DNA from: Pseudoxanthomonas mexicana
Lineage (GTDB): Bacteria > Pseudomonadota > Gammaproteobacteria > Xanthomonadales > Xanthomonadaceae
Reading direction: 5' to 3'
Length of the DNA stretch: 64,000 nucleotides
Assembly (NCBI RefSeq): GCF_010093385.1
Contig: NZ_PDWV01000017.1
Coordinates: 1-64,000, forward strand
Part shown: positions 9,520 to 18,057 of the stretch, in pieces
How the letters are laid out: each line of letters opens with the position of its first letter
Position numbering within the stretch: the stretch's first letter is position 1
The notes under the pieces: model-generated
Seen by the model: the letters and a program-made list of their open reading frames with translations, nothing else
The model's database searches: none
Told to the model about the DNA's origin: nothing
Made by a program: the position numbers and the translations under genes

Positions 9520-10026
9520 ATGCTCAACATCACCCCGTTCGGTTGGTTCCATACCGCCATCAGCCTCGTCTCGCTGTTCGGTGGCCTGTACGCGCTGCTG
9601 CGCCACCATGACATCCGCTACGCGACGCCGCTGGGCAAGACCTACACCTGGTTCACCGTCGCCACCTGCCTCACCAGCTTCTTCCTGATGCGGACCGGCA
9701 AGCTGAGCGAAGCTCACGGGCTGACCGTACTGACGCTGGTCGTGCTGGCGGCAGCCGTGTTGCTGGGACGCAATGCGGTGACCGGCTCCTGGCGGCACGT
9801 CGCCTCGGCGCTGGCGTTCACGCTGACGGTGTACTTCCACTTCATTCCCGGCTTCACCGAGACGCTGACCCGCGTGCCAATCGGCGCACCGCTGGTGTCC
9901 GGCCCGCAGGATCCGCTGCTGCAGAAACTGGTCGGCGGCACCTTCCTGGTCTTCCTCGTGGGCATGGTGCTGCAGGTTCGCGCATTGCGCCGTGGGCGCA
10001 CGACGTTGGCCCAGCCTGCGACCTGA
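9520..10026 (+). CDS. hypothetical inner-membrane protein
   Basis: A 168-aa protein with four or five hydrophobic helices and no signal that I can assign to a named family. GAGGAG sits at ideal spacing before ATG 9520, overlapping the stop region of the propeller gene, so the two are probably cotranscribed. The HD-like gene begins 17 nt downstream. Function is unknown. Confidence 0.8.
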   Translation: MLNITPFGWFHTAISLVSLFGGLYALLRHHDIRYATPLGKTYTWFTVATCLTSFFLMRTGKLSEAHGLTVLTLVVLAAAVLLGRNAVTGSWRHVASALAFTLTVYFHFIPGFTETLTRVPIGAPLVSGPQDPLLQKLVGGTFLVFLVGMVLQVRALRRGRTTLAQPAT

Positions 10027-10042
10027 GCCGGTTTGCGCGGCC

Positions 10043-10576
10043 ATGCTGACCGCGTTGCCCACGCTGGACGCCCTGCTCGCCGCGCACGCAGGGTCATTGG
10101 GTGAAGACGCCACCGGGTATCGCCACCATGCGTACCGGGTGGCGAACTTCTACTGGCAACTGGCGCCCGGCGATGCGGATGCGCTCGAGAAACTGAGCAT
10201 CGCCGTGGCCTTCCATGACCTCGGCATCTGGACGGCCGGCACGTTCGACTACCTGCCACCCTCGCGGGTGCTCGCGAGGGACTACCTGCACCAGACGGGA
10301 AAGGCGGCCTGGATGGTCGAGATGGATGCGATGATCGAATGCCATCACAAAGTCACGCGCACGCCTGCCGGCACATCGCCCGCAGTGGAAGCCTTCCGCC
10401 GCGCCGACTGGATCGACGTCAGCCTGGGCATGCGCCGGTTCGGCCTCTCGCGGCGTGTCGTGCGCGAGGTGATGGCGGCCTTCCCGGACGCAGGCTTCCA
10501 CCGGCGGTTGGCGGAACTGACGCTCATGCGCCTACGCCACCATCCACTCGATCCGCTGCCGATGGTGCGCTGGTGA
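10043..10576 (+). CDS. HD-domain-like protein
   Basis: A 177-aa soluble protein with features of the HD metal-dependent phosphohydrolase superfamily: YRHHAYRVANF early (about residues 30-40), VAFHDLGIWT (the HD pair, about 58-67) and MIECHHKVTR further on. It is short for an HD hydrolase and its substrate is unknown. ATG 10043 is chosen because the upstream extension overlaps the membrane-protein gene. It closes a likely three-gene operon with the propeller and membrane proteins. Confidence 0.75.
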   Translation: MLTALPTLDALLAAHAGSLGEDATGYRHHAYRVANFYWQLAPGDADALEKLSIAVAFHDLGIWTAGTFDYLPPSRVLARDYLHQTGKAAWMVEMDAMIECHHKVTRTPAGTSPAVEAFRRADWIDVSLGMRRFGLSRRVVREVMAAFPDAGFHRRLAELTLMRLRHHPLDPLPMVRW

Positions 10577-10613
10577 CACGGTGGGCCTGCCGCATCGTGC
10601 CGACGAACGGTCA

Positions 10614-10642
10614 TTGACTTATATATTTAGGACTCCTAACTT
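10614..10642 (+). promoter_or_regulatory. MarR promoter with palindromic operator
   Basis: TTGACT (10614-10619) and TAACTT (10637-10642) are 17 nt apart. A 13-nt perfect palindrome, TTAGGAcTCCTAA (10627-10639), sits in the spacer and overlaps the -10. This arrangement fits autorepression by the MarR protein encoded just downstream. A transcript from here would begin about at the GTG start codon, suggesting a leaderless message. The stretch is markedly AT-rich compared with its surroundings. Confidence 0.6.
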
Positions 10643-10649
10643 ATTCGTC

Positions 10650-11294
10650 GTGATCGATACCCCCTTCCAGCGCAGACAGGCCACGCGCGGCTTGGAACAG
10701 CTCGCCCACCTGGTGCGCGCACAATCGTGGCGCCAGGACGGCACACCCTCGCTGCCGCCAACGCAGGCCGCGGTGCTGCGGATGCTGCAGGGCGTGCAGG
10801 ACGGCCTGCGCGCCCGCCATATCGCCGAGCGCCTGGGCGTATCGCCCGCCAGTCTCAGCGACTCCTTGAAGGCGATGGAGGGCAAGCAGTGGATCCGTCG
10901 CACCCCCGACCCCGACGATGCGCGCGCCTCCCGTGTGAAGCTGACCTCTGCCGGCTCGCGCATGGCCACCCTGCTGCATCGCCCGGACCAGGGCATGGGT
11001 TCGCTGATCGAATCGCTCGACGAAACCGACCTCGGCGCGCTGTTGCGGGTCACCCAGTTGCTGGTCAACGAAGCGCAGGAACAGGGGCTGGCCACCGGCC
11101 GGCGGACCTGCCTGGGCTGCGAGTTCTTCCGGCCGTTCGCCTCGGGCGAACGCACGGCGCCGCATGTCTGCGCCTTCCTGGACAAGGCCTTCGGCGACAG
11201 CGAACTGCGCGTGGACTGTGCCGAACAGCAGCCTGGCGACGACGAACACCGGCTTGGAAGCGTGGCCCGCTTCCGCCAACCGACTCCGCCCTAG
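10650..11294 (+). CDS. MarR-family regulator with C-terminal cysteine module
   Basis: A 214-aa regulator. The winged helix is clear at about residues 38-100 (PTQAAVLRMLQG, then RHIAERLGVSPASLSDSLKAM and RRTPDPDDARASRVKLT). After about residue 145 it carries an extra cysteine module (TCLGCEFFRPF, PHVCAFLD, VDCAEQQ), which is suited to binding a metal or sensing redox. GTG 10650 is chosen because the only longer start lies upstream of the promoter palindrome. It is likely autoregulated and likely controls the secreted protein and thioredoxin-like genes downstream. The effector is unknown. Confidence 0.88.
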   Translation: MIDTPFQRRQATRGLEQLAHLVRAQSWRQDGTPSLPPTQAAVLRMLQGVQDGLRARHIAERLGVSPASLSDSLKAMEGKQWIRRTPDPDDARASRVKLTSAGSRMATLLHRPDQGMGSLIESLDETDLGALLRVTQLLVNEAQEQGLATGRRTCLGCEFFRPFASGERTAPHVCAFLDKAFGDSELRVDCAEQQPGDDEHRLGSVARFRQPTPP

Positions 11295-11385
11295 GCGGAA
11301 AAAAGAAGGACGGCGCCCGACTGCCATCGGACGCCGCCCGGTACCTCCCACCCACCCTACGAGAGCAAGCAAGAGGAATTTCATT

Positions 11386-12144
11386 ATGTGCCAGAACACC
11401 CCCCGACGTTTCGCCTTGGCCGCAGCACTCACGCTGGCCATCGGCGGCGTGCACGCCCATGACGGCAAGGCCCACACCGGCGGCATTCCGTCCACCGCCA
11501 ACAAGGCGGTGACCGCCGATTTCGACATCGTCCACACCAAGATCAGCACCGACAAGAACATCGCCACGTTCCACATGGCCGTGTCCGGCAAGGCCGGCAA
11601 CAGCACGCCTGCCGCCACCGGCAAGCTGGCCGGCAGCGACGTGTTCTCCTACGTGTGGCCGACCACCATCGATCCGTACGAAGTCGGCTTCGAGAAAGGC
11701 GCCGGCATCCTGGCGATGGCGGTCACCGCGCATCCCGATTTCGACGACACGCCGCTGTACGACGAGAACGGCGACGGCAAGCGCGATAACGACGGCAATC
11801 TCTGGCACAGCCACTGGGTCGTGCTGAAGCCGAACGACGCCTGCGGTCCCGGCGCGCTGGGCGTGGTCGACATTCCCGAAGGCAGCAGGCCGCGTTTGCC
11901 GAAGACCTGGCCCGGCTTTCCGATCCTGCTCGACAGCCCCGGCTGGAGTCCGACGCTGAATGCAGAGACGGTCGAAGTGAAAGTGCCGTTCGACGATATC
12001 GGCGTGGTCACCGCTGGCAGTTTCGACGGCGTCACCGCCGGTCTGCGCGTCAACGCCAGCGTGCACGCACCGCTGCTGTGCGTGGTGGACGTGTTCAAGG
12101 TCGCCTCCGGCAACCTGAGCCTGCCCGGCAAGCCGAACCAGTAA
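11386..12144 (+). CDS. secreted hypothetical protein
   Basis: A 252-aa protein with a Sec signal peptide (cleavage likely after GGVHA, residues about 1-22); the mature protein begins HDGKAH. A loop DENGDGKRDNDGN (about residues 126-138) resembles a calcium-binding EF-hand-type loop, next to WHSHW, so metal binding is plausible. I do not recognise the family. AAGAGGAA precedes ATG 11386, and longer frames overlap the MarR gene. It lies between a MarR regulator with a cysteine module and a CPGC thioredoxin-like protein, which suggests a shared redox or metal stress role (inference). Confidence 0.82.
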   Translation: MCQNTPRRFALAAALTLAIGGVHAHDGKAHTGGIPSTANKAVTADFDIVHTKISTDKNIATFHMAVSGKAGNSTPAATGKLAGSDVFSYVWPTTIDPYEVGFEKGAGILAMAVTAHPDFDDTPLYDENGDGKRDNDGNLWHSHWVVLKPNDACGPGALGVVDIPEGSRPRLPKTWPGFPILLDSPGWSPTLNAETVEVKVPFDDIGVVTAGSFDGVTAGLRVNASVHAPLLCVVDVFKVASGNLSLPGKPNQ

Positions 12145-12202
12145 TCGCACCCTACTCGCTCCGGTCCGCACGGGCCGGCTGCGACCCCACGAGAATATTG
12201 CC

Positions 12203-12751
12203 ATGAACGCCATGGATCGCCCGGCGCCACCCTGGCAGGTGGACCGCTGGTTCAACACCTCCCGTCCCCTGTCGCTGGAAGCGCTCCGCGGCAAGGTCAT
12301 CGTGCTCGAGGCCTTCCAGATGCTGTGCCCGGGTTGCGTGTCGCACGGCCTGCCGCAGGCGTCGCGCGTGCATGCGACGTTCCCCGCGGACCAGGTCGCC
12401 GTTGTCGGCCTGCATGCCGTGTTCGAACACCACGCGGCGATGACGCCGGTGGCGCTGGAAGCCTTCCTGCACGAGTACCGCATCGCGTTTCCGGTGGGCG
12501 TGGACCGCCCCGGCACGCCGGGCCCGATTCCGCAGACGATGGAGGCCTACGCCATGCGCGGCACGCCGACGCTGGTACTGATCGACGCACACGGTCGGAT
12601 CCGCCACCAGCATTTCGGCCAGGTCAGCGATCTGGTACTGGGGGCGCAGATCGCCTCGCTGGTGCATGAAGCTCAACTCACCGCGCGGGAACGGGACGGC
12701 GCCAGGATCGCACCGGGCTGCGGTCCAGAAGGCTGCGCGCTACCCGCCTGA
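12203..12751 (+). CDS. TlpA/AhpC-like thioredoxin-fold protein
   Basis: A 182-aa protein with a thioredoxin fold of the TlpA/redoxin kind: GKVIVLEAFQMLCPGC near residues 30-45, where CPGC takes the place of the redox CxxC, then AVVGLHAVFEH and the cis-Pro segment RGTPTLVLIDAHGRI near residue 118. The C-terminal tail adds GCGPEGC, a second cysteine pair not usual in TlpA. No signal peptide is present, so it is probably cytoplasmic. It is 58 nt downstream of the secreted protein gene and probably in the MarR operon. Confidence 0.85.
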   Translation: MNAMDRPAPPWQVDRWFNTSRPLSLEALRGKVIVLEAFQMLCPGCVSHGLPQASRVHATFPADQVAVVGLHAVFEHHAAMTPVALEAFLHEYRIAFPVGVDRPGTPGPIPQTMEAYAMRGTPTLVLIDAHGRIRHQHFGQVSDLVLGAQIASLVHEAQLTARERDGARIAPGCGPEGCALPA

Positions 12752-12775
12752 CCGCCTGACCGCCTGACTGCCTGG
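12744..12775 (+). repeat. octamer tandem repeat CCGCCTGA
   Basis: Three perfect and one imperfect copies of the 8-mer CCGCCTGA overlap the stop codon of the thioredoxin-like gene. Each copy brings a TGA, so slippage here would leave the protein end almost unchanged. Confidence 0.7.
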
Positions 12776-12855
12776 CCGGTGCCGCCCGTCGGCGGCGTTG
12801 GAACTGACACAGGGGCTTCACGGCGCGTTCGCGCCAATCAGGTTTGCATAGCACC

Positions 12856-12954
12856 ATGCACCGCGCACCCGCCCCCTTCTCGCTGCTGCACCGACTGGCC
12901 TTCATGGGACTGGGGATGACGCTGGCGGCGCTCAGTGGGGCCTTGTTTCTCTAG
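12856..12954 (+). CDS. possible 32-aa membrane peptide
   Basis: A short open frame encodes a peptide with a basic start (MHRAPAPF) and a hydrophobic helix of about 20 residues ending GALFL. The composition fits a small single-pass membrane protein, but there is no clear ribosome site and no homolog that I recognise. It is convergent with the SpoIIAA-like gene. It may be chance. Confidence 0.3.
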   Translation: MHRAPAPFSLLHRLAFMGLGMTLAALSGALFL

Positions 12955-12958
12955 AGGT

Positions 12959-13348
12959 TCAGGGCTCGGGAGTATGCGGATCGAGTTCCGCAACCCATGC
13001 GAGCGCGAGTATGCGCTCGTCCTGCGCGAACGTACGCACCTCCGTATTCGGCATCAGGTGTGCTGCGAATTCCGTCACGGTCACCAGCCACCGCTTGTCG
13101 GTGACGATCGCTGCGCGCGCGAACCGGCCGAACTCGCCCAGCTTCGATGCCGCATAGCGCAGGTCCTTCCCGATCGCCTCCAGCGACACGCCCTGCATGT
13201 CGCTGAGGTCGCTCAGCACGGCAATGCGCGGAAACTGCGCCAGCCGCGCTTCCAGGTCGGCGATGCAGGCATCGTAGTCCTCGCCGCTGAGCTGGCCGGT
13301 GAACCGGTACGCGGCCACGTATGGCGGGCTGGTCAGGGTTTCGATCAT
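12959..13348 (-). CDS. SpoIIAA-like / STAS-related protein
   Basis: A 129-aa protein that resembles the SpoIIAA-like (DUF3478/SEC14-like) family of small cytoplasmic alpha/beta proteins. It shows the alternating strand-helix pattern (PRIAVLSDLSDMQG, then RAAIVTDKRWLVTVTEF). No catalytic residues are evident. The role of this family is not established; lipid binding or regulation has been suggested. It stands alone on this strand. Confidence 0.75.
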   Translation of the reverse strand: MIETLTSPPYVAAYRFTGQLSGEDYDACIADLEARLAQFPRIAVLSDLSDMQGVSLEAIGKDLRYAASKLGEFGRFARAAIVTDKRWLVTVTEFAAHLMPNTEVRTFAQDERILALAWVAELDPHTPEP

Positions 13349-13415
13349 GCAGACACTCCCTCATGCGGAAGCGGCGACCATAGCCGCCGCCGTGCACGAC
13401 GGCGTCAAGAAGACT

Positions 13416-14174
13416 TCACGAAGCGGGATCGCGGGTCACGTCGCGCCCCATCACCATTTCGATGAAGCGTGAAGAGCCGCCTTCGTGGAAGCCAGTCTGC
13501 GAAGCGAACTCGCGGGGATTGTGGAAGGTACCGAACAACAGGTCGAACACCGGAAGTTCGGAATAGTTCTGCCGGTGCAGGCCGCGCGCATGGTGCCAGG
13601 AATGCATCTCCGGCCGCTCCACGAACCAGCCCAGCCAGCGCGGGGTGCGCACGTTGGTGTGGGTCAGCATCGCCAGCAGCGTGGCCGCCAGCAGCGACGC
13701 CGTCGTGGCTTCCGGACTCAGGCCGACGATCACCGTCAGCGCCAGGCTGCCGACGGCCGTCCAGCCCACCGTGTCCAACGGGCTGAACCAGAAGGCGCTG
13801 AACGTATCGAGCCGCTCGGTGCTGTGGTGCAGCTGGTGGCCGAAGCGCCACAGCCAGTCGTTGCCGTGGATGGCGCGGTGCCAGGCGTAGGCGCAGGCCT
13901 GGTAGACCAGCAGCCCGACCAGCCCGCCGACCGGCCACGCGAGATGGCTCAGGTCGAACAGCTGCAACGGCAGCAGGAACTGCGTCCACAGCATCGGCAG
14001 ATAGGAGGACAGTAGGAAGTAGAACACCGCCGCGAGCAGGCCGCGCGTACGCCAGCGTGCGATGCGCGGCAGGACACGCGCGGGGGCGATCGCCTCCCAC
14101 AGCATCAGCACGGCGTACATGCCGAAGAAGGCGAAGGACAGCGGATGCAGAAGGAGTTCAAGGGGCGTTGGCAT
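13416..14174 (-). CDS. sterol desaturase / fatty acid hydroxylase family protein
   Basis: A 252-aa integral membrane protein of the di-iron fatty-acid hydroxylase superfamily. The three histidine clusters are present: WHRAIH (about residue 98), HQLHHS (about 113) and HSWHHARG (about 191), followed by NYSELPVFDLLFGTFHNP, typical of bacterial sterol-desaturase-family proteins. Several hydrophobic helices flank them. The substrate is unknown; lipid hydroxylation or desaturation in the inner membrane is likely. It diverges from the GlxA-type regulator, 100 nt away. Confidence 0.9.
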   Translation of the reverse strand: MPTPLELLLHPLSFAFFGMYAVLMLWEAIAPARVLPRIARWRTRGLLAAVFYFLLSSYLPMLWTQFLLPLQLFDLSHLAWPVGGLVGLLVYQACAYAWHRAIHGNDWLWRFGHQLHHSTERLDTFSAFWFSPLDTVGWTAVGSLALTVIVGLSPEATTASLLAATLLAMLTHTNVRTPRWLGWFVERPEMHSWHHARGLHRQNYSELPVFDLLFGTFHNPREFASQTGFHEGGSSRFIEMVMGRDVTRDPAS

Positions 14175-14274
14175 GGCGGTAACGGCTCTGGTCTACTACG
14201 GGGGAGGAGGCACGATACGGACCCTTGCGCCGTGCCACCGCAGCCATTTCCGCCGCCAACCTGACATTTCCGTC

Positions 14275-15312
14275 ATGCCGCGCCGTGAACGCCCCACCAT
14301 CGCCCTGCTCGCCACCCACGGCGCCGCCGCCTCGGTGCTGTACGGCATGTACGACCTGTTCCACTCGGCCGGCCGCGACTGGCCGCCGATGATCGGCCTG
14401 CCACCGGGCGAATCGGCCTTTCATCCGCTGATCGTGGCGCGCGACACCGCGCCACTGAACGTCGTCAACGACATCGTCGTCACCCCCCAGGTCGCTTTGC
14501 GCGACCTGCCCGCGCCCGACTACATCTGCATCCCCGACCTGGCGATCTATCCCGGCGACATCGCCCTGCACGGCTACGAAGAAGAAGCCCGCTGGCTGCG
14601 CGACTGCCACGCACGCGGCAGCGTGATCGCCGCGGCCTGCACCGGTGCCATGCTGCTCGCCGAAACCGGGCTGCTCGATGGACACGACGCCACCACGCAC
14701 TGGGCCTATTGCGACGCGCTCGCCACGCGTCACCCCAACGTGCGCGTGCACCCGCAGCGCGTCGTCGTCACTGCCGGCCCCGACCAGCGGCTGGTGATGG
14801 GCGGCGGCGGCTCCAGCTGGCACGACCTTTCGCTCTACCTGATCGCGCGCGTGGCCGGGATCGAATGCGCGATGCAGACCGCGCGCGTGTTTCTGATCGA
14901 CTGGCACCAGACCGGCCAGCAGCCGTTCGCCAGCCTGGCGCGCACGCGAACGACCTCCGACGCGGCCGTCTCGCAGGCGCAGGTGTGGATCGCGCAGCAT
15001 TACGATACACCCTCGCCCGTCGCCGGCATGCTGCAGGCCAGCGGCCTGGCCGAGCGCACCTTTGCGCGCCGCTTCCAGCAGGCCACCGGACTGTCGCCGC
15101 TGGAGTACGTGCACACGCTGCGCCTGGAAGAAGCCAAGCAGCACCTGGAAACCGGCGACGAGGCCATCGAAGCCATCGCGCAGGCCGTGGGTTACGAGGA
15201 CGCCGCCTACTTCAGCCGGCTGTTCCGACGGAAGGTGGGCTTGTCGCCGGCCCAGTACCGCCGGCGCTTCGGCGGCATGCGGCGGATGCTGCGGGACGCG
15301 GGCGCGCGTTAG
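14275..15312 (+). CDS. GlxA-type AraC-family transcriptional regulator
   Basis: A 345-aa regulator with an N-terminal DJ-1/PfpI-like domain (about residues 7-190; elbow Cys in AACTGAMLLAETGLLDG) and a C-terminal AraC HTH domain (about 230-330; FARRFQQATGLSPLEYV, AVGYEDAAYFSRLFRR, GLSPAQYRRRF). ATG 14275 gives the usual opening for this family; the longer frame overlaps the divergent gene. Its targets are unknown, although the divergent desaturase-family gene is a candidate. Its stop codon overlaps the convergent GNAT gene's stop by 4 nt. Confidence 0.9.
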   Translation: MPRRERPTIALLATHGAAASVLYGMYDLFHSAGRDWPPMIGLPPGESAFHPLIVARDTAPLNVVNDIVVTPQVALRDLPAPDYICIPDLAIYPGDIALHGYEEEARWLRDCHARGSVIAAACTGAMLLAETGLLDGHDATTHWAYCDALATRHPNVRVHPQRVVVTAGPDQRLVMGGGGSSWHDLSLYLIARVAGIECAMQTARVFLIDWHQTGQQPFASLARTRTTSDAAVSQAQVWIAQHYDTPSPVAGMLQASGLAERTFARRFQQATGLSPLEYVHTLRLEEAKQHLETGDEAIEAIAQAVGYEDAAYFSRLFRRKVGLSPAQYRRRFGGMRRMLRDAGAR

Positions 15313-15992
15313 CCCGCGTCGATCCGGCGCAGCGACCAGAACCCGATGTCGCGCCGCACGCGGTAACCGAGGCGTTCGTATAGACCCAGCGCACGCGGAT
15401 TCTCGTAACTGACGTGCAGGAACGGCTGCCGGCCATGCGCCAGCGTGTCGTTGGTCAGCCAGGTGGTGAGGTGGCCCGCGTAGCCAAGCCCATGGAAGTC
15501 GGGATGCGTGCAGATCGCGCTCATCTCGCGACGGCCTTCGTCGCCCAGGCGCTCGCCGATCATCGCGGCGAGCCGGCCTTCGTGGTAGATGCCGAAGTAG
15601 CGCCCCAGGTCCATCGTCCGCGGGCGGAAGTAATGCGGATACACCAGGGCGGTCAATGCCAGCACGTCTTCGCGGTGCGTGTCGCCCAGCGGTACGATCT
15701 CCGGCCCCTGGGTGGGCGCGAGCGGCGCGTCGCACACCATCTGCGCGAGCGGGCGGAACGCCTGCAGCTGCCATCCCGGCGGCAGCGTGGGTACCACCCC
15801 GAGCAGGTACACCGACTCTCCCGGCGTCACCAGGCGACGGAGCGCATCGCCCACGCGCACGTCCGCATTGGCTACGCCCAGGAAGGGCGCGTAGTCGGCC
15901 GGATAGCGTGCCACCTCGCCGGCGCGCAGGGCGATGCCGTCATGGATCGAAGCGAGGGCGGACCAGAACGGGGTGTCGAGGGGCGCTGTCAT
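15309..15992 (-). CDS. GNAT family N-acetyltransferase
   Basis: A 227-aa acetyltransferase. The C-terminal half carries the acetyl-CoA site (ICTHPDFHGLGYAGHL) and the closing FLHVSYENPRALGLYERLGY of the GNAT fold. The N-terminal half (about residues 1-110) matches the non-catalytic half seen in two-domain FR47-type proteins. ATG 15992 is chosen because longer frames run into the divergent DUF1615 gene's leader. The acceptor is unknown. Confidence 0.9.
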   Translation of the reverse strand: MTAPLDTPFWSALASIHDGIALRAGEVARYPADYAPFLGVANADVRVGDALRRLVTPGESVYLLGVVPTLPPGWQLQAFRPLAQMVCDAPLAPTQGPEIVPLGDTHREDVLALTALVYPHYFRPRTMDLGRYFGIYHEGRLAAMIGERLGDEGRREMSAICTHPDFHGLGYAGHLTTWLTNDTLAHGRQPFLHVSYENPRALGLYERLGYRVRRDIGFWSLRRIDAG

Positions 15993-16074
15993 CGACGTGC
16001 ACGCGGGAGGAATCAAGATTATCCCTGCAGGGAGCCCCGGTGCATCCGGCGGGGGCGCTCCGTATGCTGCGCCC

Positions 16075-17178
16075 ATGACCACATCGCCCGCCTTCCGTTC
16101 CCTGCTCCGCGCCGCGACCTCCGCGTCCATCCTGCTGCTGGCCGGCTGCGTGACCGCACCGCCGGCCCCCACGCGACCGCCTGCCGACACGCGCAGCGAG
16201 ATCGTGCGGCGCATGCCGGCCAAGGTGTCGGACCGCGACCGCTGGGCCGCCGACATCGAGACCGCGTTCGCCGCGCAGCGCATCGAGCCCACCAGCGAGA
16301 ACATCTGTGCGGTGCTGGCCATCACCGAGCAGGAATCCGGTTACGTCGCCAACCCAGCGGTGGCGAACCTCCCGAAGATCGCCCGTGGCGAGATCGACCG
16401 CCGCGCGGCCGCCCTGCACGTACCGAAGTTCATGGTCGACGCGGCACTGGCAGTGCGCTCGCCCGACGGCCGCAGCTATGCCGAGCGCCTGCGCTCGGTG
16501 CGCACCGAGCGCGACCTCAGCGAACTCTACGAAGACTTGATCGGCAGCGTGCCGCTGGGCAAGCGGCTGTTCGCCGACTACAACCCGGTGCAGACCGGCG
16601 GGCCGATGCCGGTGGGCATCCCGTTCGCGGCAGCAAATGCCTCGCGCTATCCCTATCCGGTCGAAGGCAGCATCCGCGATGAAGTATTCACCCGACGCGG
16701 AGGCCTGTACTTCGGCATTGCCCATCTGTTGGGCTACCAGACGCCTTACACGCGCAAGGTGCACCGCTTCGCCGACTACAACGCCGGCTGGTACGCCAGC
16801 CGCAATGCGGCGTTCCAGAACGCCGTGGGCATCGCTGCCGGCGTGACGCTGGCGCTCGACGGCGACCTGCGGAACCCCGGCGCCCCGATGGACAAGCCCG
16901 GCCAGACCGAGCGCGCCGTGCGCCGCCTGGCCGGCGAGCTGCACTTGGACGAGCGCGAAATCCGTGAGGCGCTGCAGCGCGGCAGCCGCCTCGATTTCGA
17001 CGACACCCCGCTGTATGCGCGGGTTTACGCGCTGGCGGAAGCGCGCGCCGGCACGCCGCTGCCGCGCGCGATGATCCCGGGCATCACGCTGGAAAGCCCG
17101 AAGATCACCCGCAAACTGACCACCGCGTGGTTCGCCACCCGCGTGGACGAACGTTACCGACGTTGCATGCAGCGATAG
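16075..17178 (+). CDS. DUF1615 lipoprotein
   Basis: A 367-aa protein with a lipoprotein signal peptide (lipobox LAGC, Cys near residue 25), so it is anchored in the envelope. The mature part resembles the DUF1615 family: ICAVLAITEQESGY resembles a lytic-transglycosylase-like E-S segment, and there are conserved FADYNPVQTGGPMPV and RKVHRFADYNAGWYASRNA stretches. Peptidoglycan cleavage is a reasonable guess but unproven. ATG 16075 opens the signal peptide. It converges with a membrane-protein gene 7 nt away. Confidence 0.85.
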   Translation: MTTSPAFRSLLRAATSASILLLAGCVTAPPAPTRPPADTRSEIVRRMPAKVSDRDRWAADIETAFAAQRIEPTSENICAVLAITEQESGYVANPAVANLPKIARGEIDRRAAALHVPKFMVDAALAVRSPDGRSYAERLRSVRTERDLSELYEDLIGSVPLGKRLFADYNPVQTGGPMPVGIPFAAANASRYPYPVEGSIRDEVFTRRGGLYFGIAHLLGYQTPYTRKVHRFADYNAGWYASRNAAFQNAVGIAAGVTLALDGDLRNPGAPMDKPGQTERAVRRLAGELHLDEREIREALQRGSRLDFDDTPLYARVYALAEARAGTPLPRAMIPGITLESPKITRKLTTAWFATRVDERYRRCMQR

Positions 17179-17185
17179 GGCTGAC

Positions 17186-17917
17186 TCAACCGCCCAGCGC
17201 CGCCCACCCGTGCGCGAACGACTGCCATGCCTGCGTTCCCGGCACCACGTGCATCAGCACGAAGTTCAGCGCGAACACCGCGGCGACGAAGCGGAACACG
17301 CCGCGTCCGCGGGGCGCCGCGCGATCGAACACGATCAGTACGGTCAGGATTGCAAACGTCACCGCATAGCCACCCCATGACGGATTGAAACGCGCGCCCT
17401 CGGGTAGCAACGCCAGCATCAGGCGCGCGGCTGCCGGATCGATCATCACCAGCGCCGTTGCGACCATGTAGCGCGCGTGCAGGGCCGGTTCGCGCCGGTG
17501 GACGATGGCCAAGCCCCAGAACAGGGCCAGCATCAGCGACGCGGCGGTGCCCAGGTACAGCAGCATCGACTGCAGGCCGAACATCTCCGGCGGCGCGGCC
17601 GCGATCCGCAGCTGCGACAGCCACAGTGCCGTCAGCAGCACGCCGGGCATCACGCCGTAGGAGAACTGGCCGATCTGCCGGTGCAGCGCCATCCGCCGCG
17701 TGCGGATCAGCCAGGGCTGCACCAGCAGCATCGCCATCCAGGCCAGCATCAGGCCCGCGTGCAGATGCGTGACCGCGTCGGCCAGGCCCAGGCGGCTGAA
17801 ATAGGTCTTCCAGAAGCCCACGCCCACCAGGGCCACCAGGCCCCACATCCACGCACCGCTGCCGATGCCCCACGGGCCCGGTCGGCGCGGCGCCGCGCCC
17901 GTTGCAGAAACCGCCAT
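17186..17917 (-). CDS. hypothetical multi-pass membrane protein
   Basis: A 243-aa inner-membrane protein with about six or seven hydrophobic helices and some histidines within them (THLHAGLMLAWMA, ALHRQIGQFSYG) that could be heme ligands. I do not recognise a named family with confidence. ATG 17917 is preferred; a GTG immediately upstream (17920) is the alternative. Function is unknown. Confidence 0.8.
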   Translation of the reverse strand: MAVSATGAAPRRPGPWGIGSGAWMWGLVALVGVGFWKTYFSRLGLADAVTHLHAGLMLAWMAMLLVQPWLIRTRRMALHRQIGQFSYGVMPGVLLTALWLSQLRIAAAPPEMFGLQSMLLYLGTAASLMLALFWGLAIVHRREPALHARYMVATALVMIDPAAARLMLALLPEGARFNPSWGGYAVTFAILTVLIVFDRAAPRGRGVFRFVAAVFALNFVLMHVVPGTQAWQSFAHGWAALGG

Positions 17918-18057
17918 CACGCCACCTTCGTCCTGATCGTGGCAGGTTGAACGCCCACGTCGGCGGACACCGGCCAGCCGCCTGTCGAATTCCGCCCTCC
18001 TCGTTCGTCATGTTCAGGAAGGCGTCATCCCGATGCCCTGTTTCCGGAGGTTTCCCC

